In this document: one piece after another, positions 1 to 6,860 of the stretch
Numbering within the stretch: position 1 is the first letter of the stretch
Layout: each line of letters opens with the position of its first letter
From: Verrucomicrobiales bacterium
Lineage (GTDB): Bacteria; Verrucomicrobiota; Verrucomicrobiia; Verrucomicrobiales; Akkermansiaceae
Length of the DNA stretch: 8,777 nucleotides
Direction of reading: 5' to 3'
Assembly: GCA_002729295.1 (NCBI GenBank)
Contig: PBTU01000113.1
Location: forward strand, 1-8,777
The notes under the pieces: model-generated
Databases searched by the model: none
The model's input: the letters and a program-made list of their open reading frames with translations, nothing else
Told to the model about the DNA's origin: nothing
Made by a program: the position numbers and the translations under genes

Positions 1-93
1 AGCGATTTCAAAGGTGGTTTCATCCTGAGCGATTACGGTGGCTTGGCAATGAACGGCATGAATACGCCCGTGGCCCTCAATGGCAGTTGCCAT
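1..93 (-). CDS. Possible 5' end of a divergent gene, unknown product
   Basis: An ATG at 93-91 on the minus strand opens a frame that stays open for 31 codons to the window edge, beginning MATAIEGHGRIHAVHCQATV. It is preceded by a GGAGG sequence (complement at 98-102) four bases from the ATG, the best Shine-Dalgarno match I found at any start in the window. I do not recognise the protein and see no motif. The frame is open further upstream to about 400 but with no ATG, so the ATG at 93 is the natural start. A competing plus-strand frame (1-273, entering from the left) overlaps the same bases; I cannot exclude that it is the tail of an upstream gene instead. Only the left flank could decide this. 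Confidence 0.35.
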   Translation of the reverse strand, partial: MATAIEGHGRIHAVHCQATVIAQDETTFEIA

Positions 94-441
94 GAGACCT
101 CCAGTTTCCTGCCCGGTAGTCAGATTTTCATTGGGCCAACCCTGAGCCGAGAGAGACAGGGAAGCTGGTCCCCACACAACAAGGACAGTTTGACATGCCT
201 TCGCAGATCCTTCTTTCGACGAAATCGGAGAGGCGTTTTTAGAATGTTTGGAAAATCCCGCAACGAAATCTGATCCACAAAGAAATGCAGAAAATCGAAG
301 ACGTCCCAGATCTCCTGAAGGCCTATGCGCCCTGATCCGAGAAAGCGTGAAAAATCGGTAATATGGCCATTTGTGCAGTCGCGCTTTTTTTTCATCGTGC
401 TATTTTTTCCCGACCTCATCGTAATCAACGAACTCCCATTC
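94..441. other. Non-coding region upstream of the Bat operon
   Basis: No convincing gene is seen in these 348 bases. The part nearest the operon (about 340-410) is richer in A/T than the genes, with T-runs at 385-392 and 403-408. A TAATAT at 359-364 resembles a sigma-70 -10 box, but no good -35 box lies 16-18 bases upstream, so I do not call a promoter. If the minus-strand frame at 1-93 is real, this is a divergent intergenic region and should hold the operon promoter. A weak pairing of AAAGCG (342-347) with CGCTTT (382-387), followed by Ts, is too poor to call a terminator. Confidence 0.5.
97..102 (-). promoter_or_regulatory. Shine-Dalgarno-like site for the minus-strand frame
   Basis: The minus strand reads GGAGGT followed by CTC and ATG. 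The match to the anti-Shine-Dalgarno is strong and the spacing short but workable. It is the main argument that a divergent gene starts at 93. Confidence 0.35.
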
Positions 442-1455
442 ATGACACAAGAAGAACTTTCCGCTGAAATCACTGCCCGCTCCGCCTTCGTCGCCCCTCT
501 GCGACAGGAAATTTCCCGGGTTCTCATTGGCCAAAGCCACCTCGTCGACCGCATGTTGGTCTGCCTTCTCACCGGAAATCACCTTCTCGTGGAAGGCCTC
601 CCAGGATTGGCCAAAACCCTCGCTGTCAATACTTTGGCACAAGCCATGACCGCGCGGTTCGGGCGGATTCAGTTCACACCCGACCTCCTCCCCGCCGACG
701 TCATCGGAACGCACATCTACAATCCCGGCACCCAGGAATTCACCGCCAAAGAAGGTCCGGTCTTCACCAACCTCCTTCTTGCCGACGAAATCAATCGCGC
801 TCCAGCAAAAGTGCAATCCGCGCTTCTCGAGGCGATGCAGGAGAAGCAGGTCACTCTTGGCGGAGAAACCCGTCAACTCCCCTCGCCTTTCCTCGTCATG
901 GCAACCCAAAACCCGCTTGACCAGGAAGGCACCTATCCGCTTCCCGAAGCCCAAATGGACCGCTTTATGATGAAGGTCATTGTCGATTACCCTGCCCGAG
1001 ACGAGGAAAAGGAAGTCCTCCGCCGCATGTCTTCCACCACCACAATACCGGAAGCGTCACCCGTGACCGACTTGAACGCAATCATCGCGGCCCGCGACCT
1101 CATCAACGAAGTGAATGTCGATCCGAAAATCGAAGACTACATTCTCGATATCGTTTTTGCCACCCGCGCAGAAGGACGCAACCAACTCTCCGAGCGTCAG
1201 TCCGGACTCGACCTTTCGGGCTTCGATCCACTCATCACAGCCGGAGCATCTCCCCGTGCAAGCATCCAGCTCATCAGAGGAGTTCGCACGCTGGCCTTCC
1301 TCGACGGTCGCCCCTATGCTCTTCCCGAAGACGTCAAGGCCATCGCTCCTGACATTCTCCGCCACCGCCTGATTCCATCCTACGAAGCCCAGGCCGAAAA
1401 CATGGACGCCGACGCCCTCATCACTCAACTCCTCGACAACCTCCGCACTCCCTAG
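442..1455 (+). CDS. moxR: MoxR-family AAA+ ATPase
   Basis: This is a 337-residue cytoplasmic AAA+ ATPase of the MoxR family (AAA_3 core plus C-terminal lid), thought to remodel or load metal into partner proteins with vWA domains. All active-site elements are present: Walker A GLPGLAKT (52-59), Walker B LLLADEINRAP (111-121, acidic pair D115-E116), sensor 1 ATQNP (154-158, N157), the arginine of the DRF motif (R174), and sensor 2 in GASPRAS (R272). The segment DLLPADVIG (81-89) after the first strands is also typical. The ATG at 442 is chosen because the length and N-terminus then match the family (a helix ending in VLIGQ before the nucleotide site). An in-frame ATG at 325 would add 39 hydrophobic or basic residues unlike MoxR. 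No clear Shine-Dalgarno precedes 442. It is first in the operon and followed after 6 bases by its usual DUF58 partner. Confidence 0.96.
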   Translation: MTQEELSAEITARSAFVAPLRQEISRVLIGQSHLVDRMLVCLLTGNHLLVEGLPGLAKTLAVNTLAQAMTARFGRIQFTPDLLPADVIGTHIYNPGTQEFTAKEGPVFTNLLLADEINRAPAKVQSALLEAMQEKQVTLGGETRQLPSPFLVMATQNPLDQEGTYPLPEAQMDRFMMKVIVDYPARDEEKEVLRRMSSTTTIPEASPVTDLNAIIAARDLINEVNVDPKIEDYILDIVFATRAEGRNQLSERQSGLDLSGFDPLITAGASPRASIQLIRGVRTLAFLDGRPYALPEDVKAIAPDILRHRLIPSYEAQAENMDADALITQLLDNLRTP

Positions 1456-1461
1456 TCCGCG

Positions 1462-2328
1462 ATGTTGGCTTCCGAACTCATGGAGAAAGTGCGGCGGATT
1501 GAGATCCGCACCCGGCGAATCGTACAAAATCGCACCGCCGGAGCTTGGCACGCCTCGTTCAAAGGACGCGGCATTGAATTTGCAGAGATCCGCGAATTCC
1601 AGGAAGGGGATGAGGTTCGCTCCATCGACTGGAATGTTTCTGCCCGTCTCGGCTCGCCATACATCAAACTCTTCACCGAAGAGCGCGAGCAGAACGTCTT
1701 CTTCCTCGTGGACCGCTCGGCCTCCGGCCAGTTTGGCTCGGGCGAAATGACCAAGGCCGAATACACCGCCGAAGTCGCCGCCGTCCTCGCCTTCTCGGCC
1801 ACTCTCAACAAAGACCGCGTTGGCCTCCTCCTCTTCTCAGACCAAGAGGAACTCCACCTTGATCCCGCCCGCGGACACCGCCACGTCCTCCGCATCATCC
1901 GGGAACTCCTCGCCTTCGAGCCAAGGTCCCAAAAGACCGACCTCGCCGCAGGGATTGAGCACCTTCTTAAAACAACCTTAAAGCGATCCATTGTTTTCAT
2001 CTTAAGCGACCTCATCACCCCTGAGTTCGACAAGCCCCTCCGGGCCCTCTCTCGAAAACACGAAGTCATCCTCCTTCACGTCACCGACCCCATCGAACGA
2101 AGCCTCCCGAACATTCCCGCCCTCTCGATTTCCGATCTCGAAACCGGCGAAGTCACCCGACTCCGCCGCAAGGATGCACAATCACTCGCAATCCGCACTT
2201 CCGAGGACTCTTCCGCTCTCGCCAAAAAATGCCTCCGCGCTGGCGTCGACTACGTTCCACTCGACACTGCCGTCGATTATCTTCCCGCCATCGTAGGGCT
2301 CTTCGATAAGCGTATCTCCCGCCGATGA
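1462..2328 (+). CDS. DUF58 protein, soluble MoxR partner with vWA-like fold
   Basis: A 288-residue DUF58 protein without membrane segments, so probably cytoplasmic. The family signature runs from G35 to R62: GRGIEFAEIREFQEGD followed by the EVRSIDWNVSAR block. The vWA-like half starts with FFLVDRSAS (80-88), giving an intact DxSxS metal site (D84, S86, S88), and continues with KDRVGLLLFSD (117-127) and IVFILSDL (177-184, D183). DUF58 genes next to moxR are one of the most stable pairs in bacteria, and a functional partnership is generally assumed. The start at 1462 lies 6 bases after the moxR stop; an in-frame ATG at 1480 is possible but would trim the first helix. The stop overlaps the next start in ATGA. 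Many DUF58 proteins have two N-terminal membrane helices; this is the short soluble type common in Bat operons. Confidence 0.94.
   Translation: MLASELMEKVRRIEIRTRRIVQNRTAGAWHASFKGRGIEFAEIREFQEGDEVRSIDWNVSARLGSPYIKLFTEEREQNVFFLVDRSASGQFGSGEMTKAEYTAEVAAVLAFSATLNKDRVGLLLFSDQEELHLDPARGHRHVLRIIRELLAFEPRSQKTDLAAGIEHLLKTTLKRSIVFILSDLITPEFDKPLRALSRKHEVILLHVTDPIERSLPNIPALSISDLETGEVTRLRRKDAQSLAIRTSEDSSALAKKCLRAGVDYVPLDTAVDYLPAIVGLFDKRISRR
2325..2328 (+). promoter_or_regulatory. ATGA stop/start overlap
   Basis: The ATG of the membrane protein gene at 2325 overlaps the TGA of the DUF58 gene at 2326-2328. No Shine-Dalgarno is visible before it, so translation is probably coupled to that of the upstream gene. 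Confidence 0.7.
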
Positions 2329-3308
2329 AATCGTTTCTCAAAATCCTGAAGTATCTCCTCTTCACGATCCTCATCGTGGGCTTGATCTTCGCGGTCATTT
2401 TCTTCCGCGTCTGGCAAAACAACGAACGCCCCGGCCTAGTCAACGCCACTTGGGATGAAGACGAGGTCCTCCTTGGGCACAGCCGTGACCTTAGTATCAC
2501 CATCCGCGCACCCTGGCACCGCGATGTGATCACCGCTCGCCCGGTCGGCCACCCCGACTTCCTTCCCCCGGTCAAAGATAAATACCTCTTCGCCAAAGGT
2601 GGCCTCGATTTTTCCGGATATCGCCTCTGGCACTATCGCATCCCACTTGTTGCCACCGACACCACTTCGCTCGAAGGAAAAGCCATTACTCTTCCCATCA
2701 AGCGCACCGGACGAATCGGCCCGAACTCCGTCACCGTCCCCCTGCCCGAACTGACCATCAACTTACCTGAAAGCATTCCTCCCGACCCCGAAAACCCCCA
2801 GGACTTCCTCAACGAAGAACCTCCACTGAGCGAAGAATTCAACGACTCGGTCATCCCCAAAGATCAAACCAACTACTTGCTCATCATCGCGGTAATTTTC
2901 ATCCTCCTCGGCGCGGTGGTATTTTTCGTCAGGCGTCAAAAAACCATTAATGCCACCCCGCCCTGGGAGCGCGCCCTCAGCAAACTCGACAGACTCGCCC
3001 ACGATGACACCGCTCCGGAAAAATTCTTCTCCCAGCTCACCGACATTCTCAAGCAATACACGGCCGAACGATACCTCGTTCCTGCCCGCGCCAAAACTTC
3101 ATCCGAATTTATCCGCGACTTAAAAAGGCTCTCGGATATTCCCGAGGAACATCTCAACAAATTGCCGCCTCTGGCCCGCTTGGCAGATGGAGTAAAATTC
3201 GCCGGCCTAACTCCGGACGACAACGACGCACCCCGCTCGCAGAATCTCGTCCGTTCATTCGTAGTCGACACCACTCCAAAATCTGACACCGAAACCGAAG
3301 ATGCCTGA
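2325..3308 (+). CDS. Two-pass membrane protein with DUF4381-like tail
   Basis: A 327-residue protein of the kind found between DUF58 and BatA genes. Predicted layout: membrane helix about 8-27, an extracytoplasmic region 28-182 with beta-strand character, a second membrane helix about 183-202 followed by RRQK, then a cytoplasmic helical domain about 213-315. The tail has the DUF4381-like pattern: PWERALSKLDRL (213-224), FFSQLTDILKQYTAERYLVPAR (234-255), a 'TSSEF' turn (258-262), and ADGVKFAG (287-294). The orientation, with the tail inside, is inferred from the positive residues after helix 2. Typical DUF4381 proteins are much shorter, with little before their membrane helix; here about 155 residues sit outside, somewhat like the beta domains of BatD. 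The function is unknown; it is probably a structural part of the Bat membrane complex. Starts in an ATGA overlap and ends 8 bases inside the next gene. Confidence 0.85.
   Translation: MKSFLKILKYLLFTILIVGLIFAVIFFRVWQNNERPGLVNATWDEDEVLLGHSRDLSITIRAPWHRDVITARPVGHPDFLPPVKDKYLFAKGGLDFSGYRLWHYRIPLVATDTTSLEGKAITLPIKRTGRIGPNSVTVPLPELTINLPESIPPDPENPQDFLNEEPPLSEEFNDSVIPKDQTNYLLIIAVIFILLGAVVFFVRRQKTINATPPWERALSKLDRLAHDDTAPEKFFSQLTDILKQYTAERYLVPARAKTSSEFIRDLKRLSDIPEEHLNKLPPLARLADGVKFAGLTPDDNDAPRSQNLVRSFVVDTTPKSDTETEDA
3301..3308 (+). promoter_or_regulatory. 8-base gene overlap (start of BatA-like gene)
   Basis: The ATG at 3301 lies before the TGA (3306-3308) of the upstream gene in another frame. Only a weak GAAG directly abuts the ATG. 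Coupled translation is the likely mode of initiation. Confidence 0.65.
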
Positions 3309-4329
3309 ATTCGCATACCCCTTCGTTCTCTGGCTCATCCTGCCTTCACTGCTGGGTGTCGCTTGGCGTTGGTTCAGCACTCCAGCCTCTATCGCCGTGT
3401 CCTCGACCAAGCATTACACCAATGCTCCGGCCCCGAAGAACTTCGCGCCCTGGCATATTCTCCTCTTCTTGGAAACCCTCGCCACCATCGCTTTCATCGT
3501 CGCCCTAGCCCGCCCCCAACAAGGGGTGGAATTGATGCCCCAAACTCAGGAGGGAACTGACATTATGCTTGTCCTAGACTACTCGAACAGCATGGATGCC
3601 TATGATCCAGATCCCTCCCTAAGCGAGTCTACGGTCAGACGCCTGGTCGCTGAAAGAGCTATCAAAGACCGTCTTGATGTCGCTCGAGAGCAAATCCAGC
3701 GCTTCGTCAAACGCCGCTCGGCCGACCGCATCGGACTCGTCATTTTTGGTGTCGATGCCTACCTGTCATGCCCACCCACTCTCGATCACGATCATCTGAT
3801 TGCTAAGGTCGACCAACTCACTGGCTCGCTCCTGTATCGTCATGAACGAGGAACCAACATCGCCGGAGGGATTGGTGCTGGAGTCAACGCTCTCGTGAAC
3901 CACAGTGAGAGCCGCCGCACCATGATCCTCATTACTGATGGCGACCACACCGTCGATGACGAGGTGTTCACTCCCGAAGAGGCCGCGGAGGTTGCCCGTG
4001 ACAAAGAGATCACCATTCACACCGTGGGTATTGGCAGCGACAATCCTTTTCTAGACACCTACCTGAGGAGTTCTGGCGCCAGCATCCAATTCGACACCCG
4101 TAACCTTGAAAAAATTGCCGCCATCACCAACGGACGTTTTTTCCGGGCCAAAGACAACCAGGGATTCGAGGATGTCATGGATACCATCGACTCCCTTGAG
4201 ACAACTTCCCGGGTTCACGAAGCCCTCGTCTTCCAACGTGACCTTTATCCCTTCGTCCTTATCTGCGGCGCAATTACCCTCGCCACCGCCTTCCTGCTTC
4301 GCCACACCTTACTGAGAGAAATTTGCTGA
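3301..4329 (+). CDS. batA: BatA-like membrane protein with vWA domain
   Basis: A 342-residue protein with the standard BatA plan: N-terminal membrane helices (about 5-23 and 53-70), a vWA domain (about 87-300), and a C-terminal membrane helix (about 313-333). The metal-ion-dependent adhesion site is complete: DYSNS (D93, S95, S97), the threonine of RGTNIAGG (T185), and the aspartate of ILITDGD (D213). RPQQG (71-75) after helix 2, and ADRIGLVIFG (141-150), are typical of the family. The vWA domain is expected outside the cytoplasm, based on related Bat proteins. Compared with the usual spacing after DxSxS there is an insertion of roughly 20 residues (about 101-121, with PDPSLSES), predicted to be a surface loop. 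Its stop shares a base with the next start. Called BatA by gene order and size; batA and batB are paralogues, so the letter is a convention. Confidence 0.92.
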   Translation: MPEFAYPFVLWLILPSLLGVAWRWFSTPASIAVSSTKHYTNAPAPKNFAPWHILLFLETLATIAFIVALARPQQGVELMPQTQEGTDIMLVLDYSNSMDAYDPDPSLSESTVRRLVAERAIKDRLDVAREQIQRFVKRRSADRIGLVIFGVDAYLSCPPTLDHDHLIAKVDQLTGSLLYRHERGTNIAGGIGAGVNALVNHSESRRTMILITDGDHTVDDEVFTPEEAAEVARDKEITIHTVGIGSDNPFLDTYLRSSGASIQFDTRNLEKIAAITNGRFFRAKDNQGFEDVMDTIDSLETTSRVHEALVFQRDLYPFVLICGAITLATAFLLRHTLLREIC

Positions 4330-4331
4330 TG
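4327..4331 (+). promoter_or_regulatory. TGATG stop/start overlap
   Basis: The TGA ending the BatA-like gene (4327-4329) shares its A with the ATG of the BatB-like gene (4329-4331). A GAGAG at 4314-4318 may serve as a weak ribosome site. An in-frame TTG at 4323 is the only earlier option and would add just two residues; the ATG is preferred. Confidence 0.65.
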
Positions 4332-6851
4332 AAATTCCTTTCCTACCATCACCTCATCTGGGTCCTGCCGATTCTTCTTGGCGCGACCGCCGCACTCTAT
4401 TGGTCCATCCGACAGCGCCGGCAAGCCATTCAGCTTCTGACAAATCACGCGGCGAAATGCAATCTTCAGACCAACGCCTCCCCCTTGCGCCGTCGCATTC
4501 TCACCGTCTCGCTTTTCTCCGCTCTCGTCCTGACGCTCCTCGCCACGCTGCGGCCCACCGGTGGAACTGAATTTAACGAAAACAAGAAGCCCGCCAAAAA
4601 TCTTATTGTCCTCCTCGATGTCTCCCGCTCCATGGGGGCCAACGATTCCGACGGCCTCTCCCGCATGGACGCGGCCAAACTTCTCCTCCGCGAATTCATC
4701 AACACCCGTCCCACCGACCGCATTGGATTGATTTCCTTCGCCGGAGCCTCCTATCCGGAATGCCCGACGACTATCGATCGCACCATGCTCCTCCAGCGAC
4801 TCGACAAGCTGAAACCGGGCTCGCTCCCTGTCGGCGGAACCGATATCAACACCGCCCTCCTGGAGGCTCAAAACCTACTCGGCGACAATCCCCCCACCGG
4901 ATCCGCCATTTTGGTCTTCTCCGATGGAGACAACGTCACCGGAGAAAGCCCCGCCAAAGTTCTCGAGGAGCTCAAGAAAGCAAACATTCCCGTCATCGCT
5001 GCCGCCTTTGGCAAACCCGGCTCACCGGCTCCCGTCCCAAACTCACCCTTAGAATCCACCGCCGATCATAGCACCCTCAATAAACTCGCCGATGCCACCG
5101 ATGGTCTCTCCCTCGCCGGCATCCCCTCCAAGGTCGACGCTCAAATCGAGGCGCTTTCCACTCGTGTGGACACCATCGAAATCAACGGTGACAACTTTGC
5201 CAAAGAAATCTACAATCGCCCGCTGGACCTCTACGCCTACCCACTCACCCTTGCCCTTATCCTTCTTATGATTCACCTCTTCCTTCCCCTGCGCAGCAAA
5301 GCCTGGCACCCGCTCACCGCACTAATCGTGCTTTCCTTCATTCTCTCCCCCGCGCTCAAAGCAGCACAACACACTGACTTCGACAGCGCTCTCAAGGAAG
5401 CCAAGGAAGAAGAACTTCCCCTCGCCGTCATCTTCACCGGCTCAGACTGGTCCCCACTCTCCATTACTTTTGAGAAGGAAATCCTTTCCCACAAAGTCTA
5501 CCAGGATTGGGCCAAATCTAAGGTCATTACCGTTCTCATCGACCTCCCCCGCACCGGGATCGACAAAGAAATCCGCAATGCCCGACGCGCCCTCGCTGCC
5601 AAATTCGACATCACGAGCTACCCCATGGTGATCTTCCTCGACATCGAAGAAAATAATCTCGGCAGCCTCTCCCACGACTCGAAAGGCGCCGCTTCCTGGA
5701 TCAAAAAAGCCAGCGCCATTCTCAACGGTGACAGCTCGGTCTCCGACACCGCCGCATCCGTCGACTATCTCCCAGAAGCTGTCAAAGAACAACTCGAGAA
5801 CAAAGACCTCACCGACACCCAACGCAGCATCGGCTACTACAACAAAGGAGTGGAATTCGAGCGCGCCGAGCCCAACCTTGAACTCAAATCCAAAGACCAA
5901 TTCAAGCTCCTCGTCGACCTCTATTCCAAGGCCGCTGAATTCGCACCTATTGACCGGACCGACCTTCTCTTCAAAGCCCGCCTCAAGCTTGGCCTTCTTC
6001 ACCATCGCAAGGGAAAGTCCATGGTCCCCAACTCCCAGGAGGAGGCCATGATGAAAACCATGGAACTCCAAATGGAGCCCGTGAAAATGCTCGAAAGTGC
6101 CCTCAAATCCTTCCGCAAAGGCCTCGCCCTCTACAAGCAAGCAGCTCCTCTTGACCCTGCAAACGACGAACTCAGCACAAACCTCGCCGTCCTCTACCGC
6201 GACATCACGCGGGTCAAGGGATATCTCGACTACCTGAAGGCCTACCAGGCTGCGATCGAAACCACCCTCGCCGCCGTCACTCAGGAAAAGCGATTTCTGA
6301 AAAGCCTCGAGAGAGAAGTCACCACCAAGGAAGAAGTCAACAAGGCTGCCATCGATGTATCCTCCAACGCCATCGACGACCTCGTCAAAAAGTCCCTCGC
6401 GATCAAGGAAAAGCCGACCCTCCTCCCCGAAGAGGGACTGAAGGATTACAAACTCGCCCTTGAAGACATCGTCCTTGCCCCATCCCCTCATCTAGACCGC
6501 GATCTCGAAGCCTCGGTGCAACACATTCAAGACGCCCTCGACCACCTCATCGACCCGCAGCAAATGCAATCACAACCACAACAAGGTGAGGGTGACGAAG
6601 AGGGCGATGGAGAGCCCGGCCAAGAAGGTGAAGGCGGGGAAGAGGAAGAAGAAGGCCAGGGCGATCGACCTGACGGAGAGGAGGAAGGTCAGGGCGACGG
6701 AGAGAAGGAAGGCGAAAAACCGGAGGAATCCAAAAACGACGCCGACTTGCGACGCTCCGGCAAAGAAAATGGCGACCTCCGCGATCGTCTCCTCGAACGC
6801 CTCGGGAATAAAAATCGCAACAAGAGGATCCCCAGAAACAAAGACCATTAA
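4329..6851 (+). CDS. batB: BatB-like vWA protein fused to thioredoxin-like and TPR-like regions
   Basis: An 840-residue fusion protein. Residues 1-320 are a BatB-like unit: membrane helices about 6-24 and 55-73, a vWA domain with an intact metal site (DVSRS: D97, S99, S101; GGTDIN with T171; FSDGD with D199), and a membrane helix about 303-319. A further hydrophobic stretch (327-344, ending ALKA) looks like an old signal peptide. Residues 349-462 form a thioredoxin-like domain: AVIFTGSDW (366-374), then SPLS where CxxC is expected (S375, S378), IDLP (404-407), and the TSYPMVIFLD strand with the usual cis-proline at P432. It should therefore lack disulfide chemistry. Residues about 500-742 are helical with TPR-like stretches (for example 592-622), resembling BatC. 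A Gln then Gly/Glu/Asp tract (745-800) and a basic tail (809-840) finish the protein. BatB proteins alone are usually near 330-350 residues. The vWA and thioredoxin-like parts would both lie outside the cytoplasm if helices alternate. Confidence 0.9.
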   Translation: MKFLSYHHLIWVLPILLGATAALYWSIRQRRQAIQLLTNHAAKCNLQTNASPLRRRILTVSLFSALVLTLLATLRPTGGTEFNENKKPAKNLIVLLDVSRSMGANDSDGLSRMDAAKLLLREFINTRPTDRIGLISFAGASYPECPTTIDRTMLLQRLDKLKPGSLPVGGTDINTALLEAQNLLGDNPPTGSAILVFSDGDNVTGESPAKVLEELKKANIPVIAAAFGKPGSPAPVPNSPLESTADHSTLNKLADATDGLSLAGIPSKVDAQIEALSTRVDTIEINGDNFAKEIYNRPLDLYAYPLTLALILLMIHLFLPLRSKAWHPLTALIVLSFILSPALKAAQHTDFDSALKEAKEEELPLAVIFTGSDWSPLSITFEKEILSHKVYQDWAKSKVITVLIDLPRTGIDKEIRNARRALAAKFDITSYPMVIFLDIEENNLGSLSHDSKGAASWIKKASAILNGDSSVSDTAASVDYLPEAVKEQLENKDLTDTQRSIGYYNKGVEFERAEPNLELKSKDQFKLLVDLYSKAAEFAPIDRTDLLFKARLKLGLLHHRKGKSMVPNSQEEAMMKTMELQMEPVKMLESALKSFRKGLALYKQAAPLDPANDELSTNLAVLYRDITRVKGYLDYLKAYQAAIETTLAAVTQEKRFLKSLEREVTTKEEVNKAAIDVSSNAIDDLVKKSLAIKEKPTLLPEEGLKDYKLALEDIVLAPSPHLDRDLEASVQHIQDALDHLIDPQQMQSQPQQGEGDEEGDGEPGQEGEGGEEEEEGQGDRPDGEEEGQGDGEKEGEKPEESKNDADLRRSGKENGDLRDRLLERLGNKNRNKRIPRNKDH
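6561..6728 (+). repeat. Low-complexity Gln to Gly/Glu/Asp coding tract
   Basis: This part of the BatB-like gene encodes a Gln-rich stretch (745-752) followed by about 48 residues almost wholly of Gly, Glu, Asp and Gln (753-800). EEGQGD occurs twice (774-779 and 785-790), and EGE or GEE units recur. The plus strand here is purine-rich (GA-rich), opposite to the C/T-rich coding strand around it. BatB/BatC proteins often carry Gln/Glu-rich low-complexity stretches near the C-terminus, so a flexible linker or an interaction tail is likely. The repeats are imperfect at DNA level. Confidence 0.85.
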
Positions 6852-6860
6852 TCTCCCTCC

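Noticed and set aside
1..273. Plus-strand frame entering from the left edge and ending in TGA at 271-273
   Set aside because: The last third is an Arg-rich string without domain features, and a better start signal exists on the other strand. It stays possible as the tail of an upstream gene but is not called.
342..392. Possible rho-independent terminator (AAAGCG ... CGCTTT followed by Ts)
   Set aside because: A 6-base stem with a loop of more than 30 bases is too weak, and no plus-strand gene is firmly established upstream.
325..441. A longer MoxR start at the ATG at 325
   Set aside because: The added 39 residues are basic then hydrophobic and do not resemble MoxR N-termini; they also cover the most A/T-rich, promoter-like stretch.
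120..572. A 150-codon minus-strand frame across the operon's upstream region
   Set aside because: It overlaps the MoxR N-terminus, has no recognisable domain and an Arg/Ser-rich shadow-like composition.
5442..6491. A 349-codon open frame on the minus strand, opposite the BatB-like gene
   Set aside because: Its translation is a Phe/Val/Glu/Gly/Asp-rich string without domains. It arises because the plus-strand gene is rich in C-ending codons and avoids the triplets that would be stops on the other strand. The plus-strand gene is well supported.
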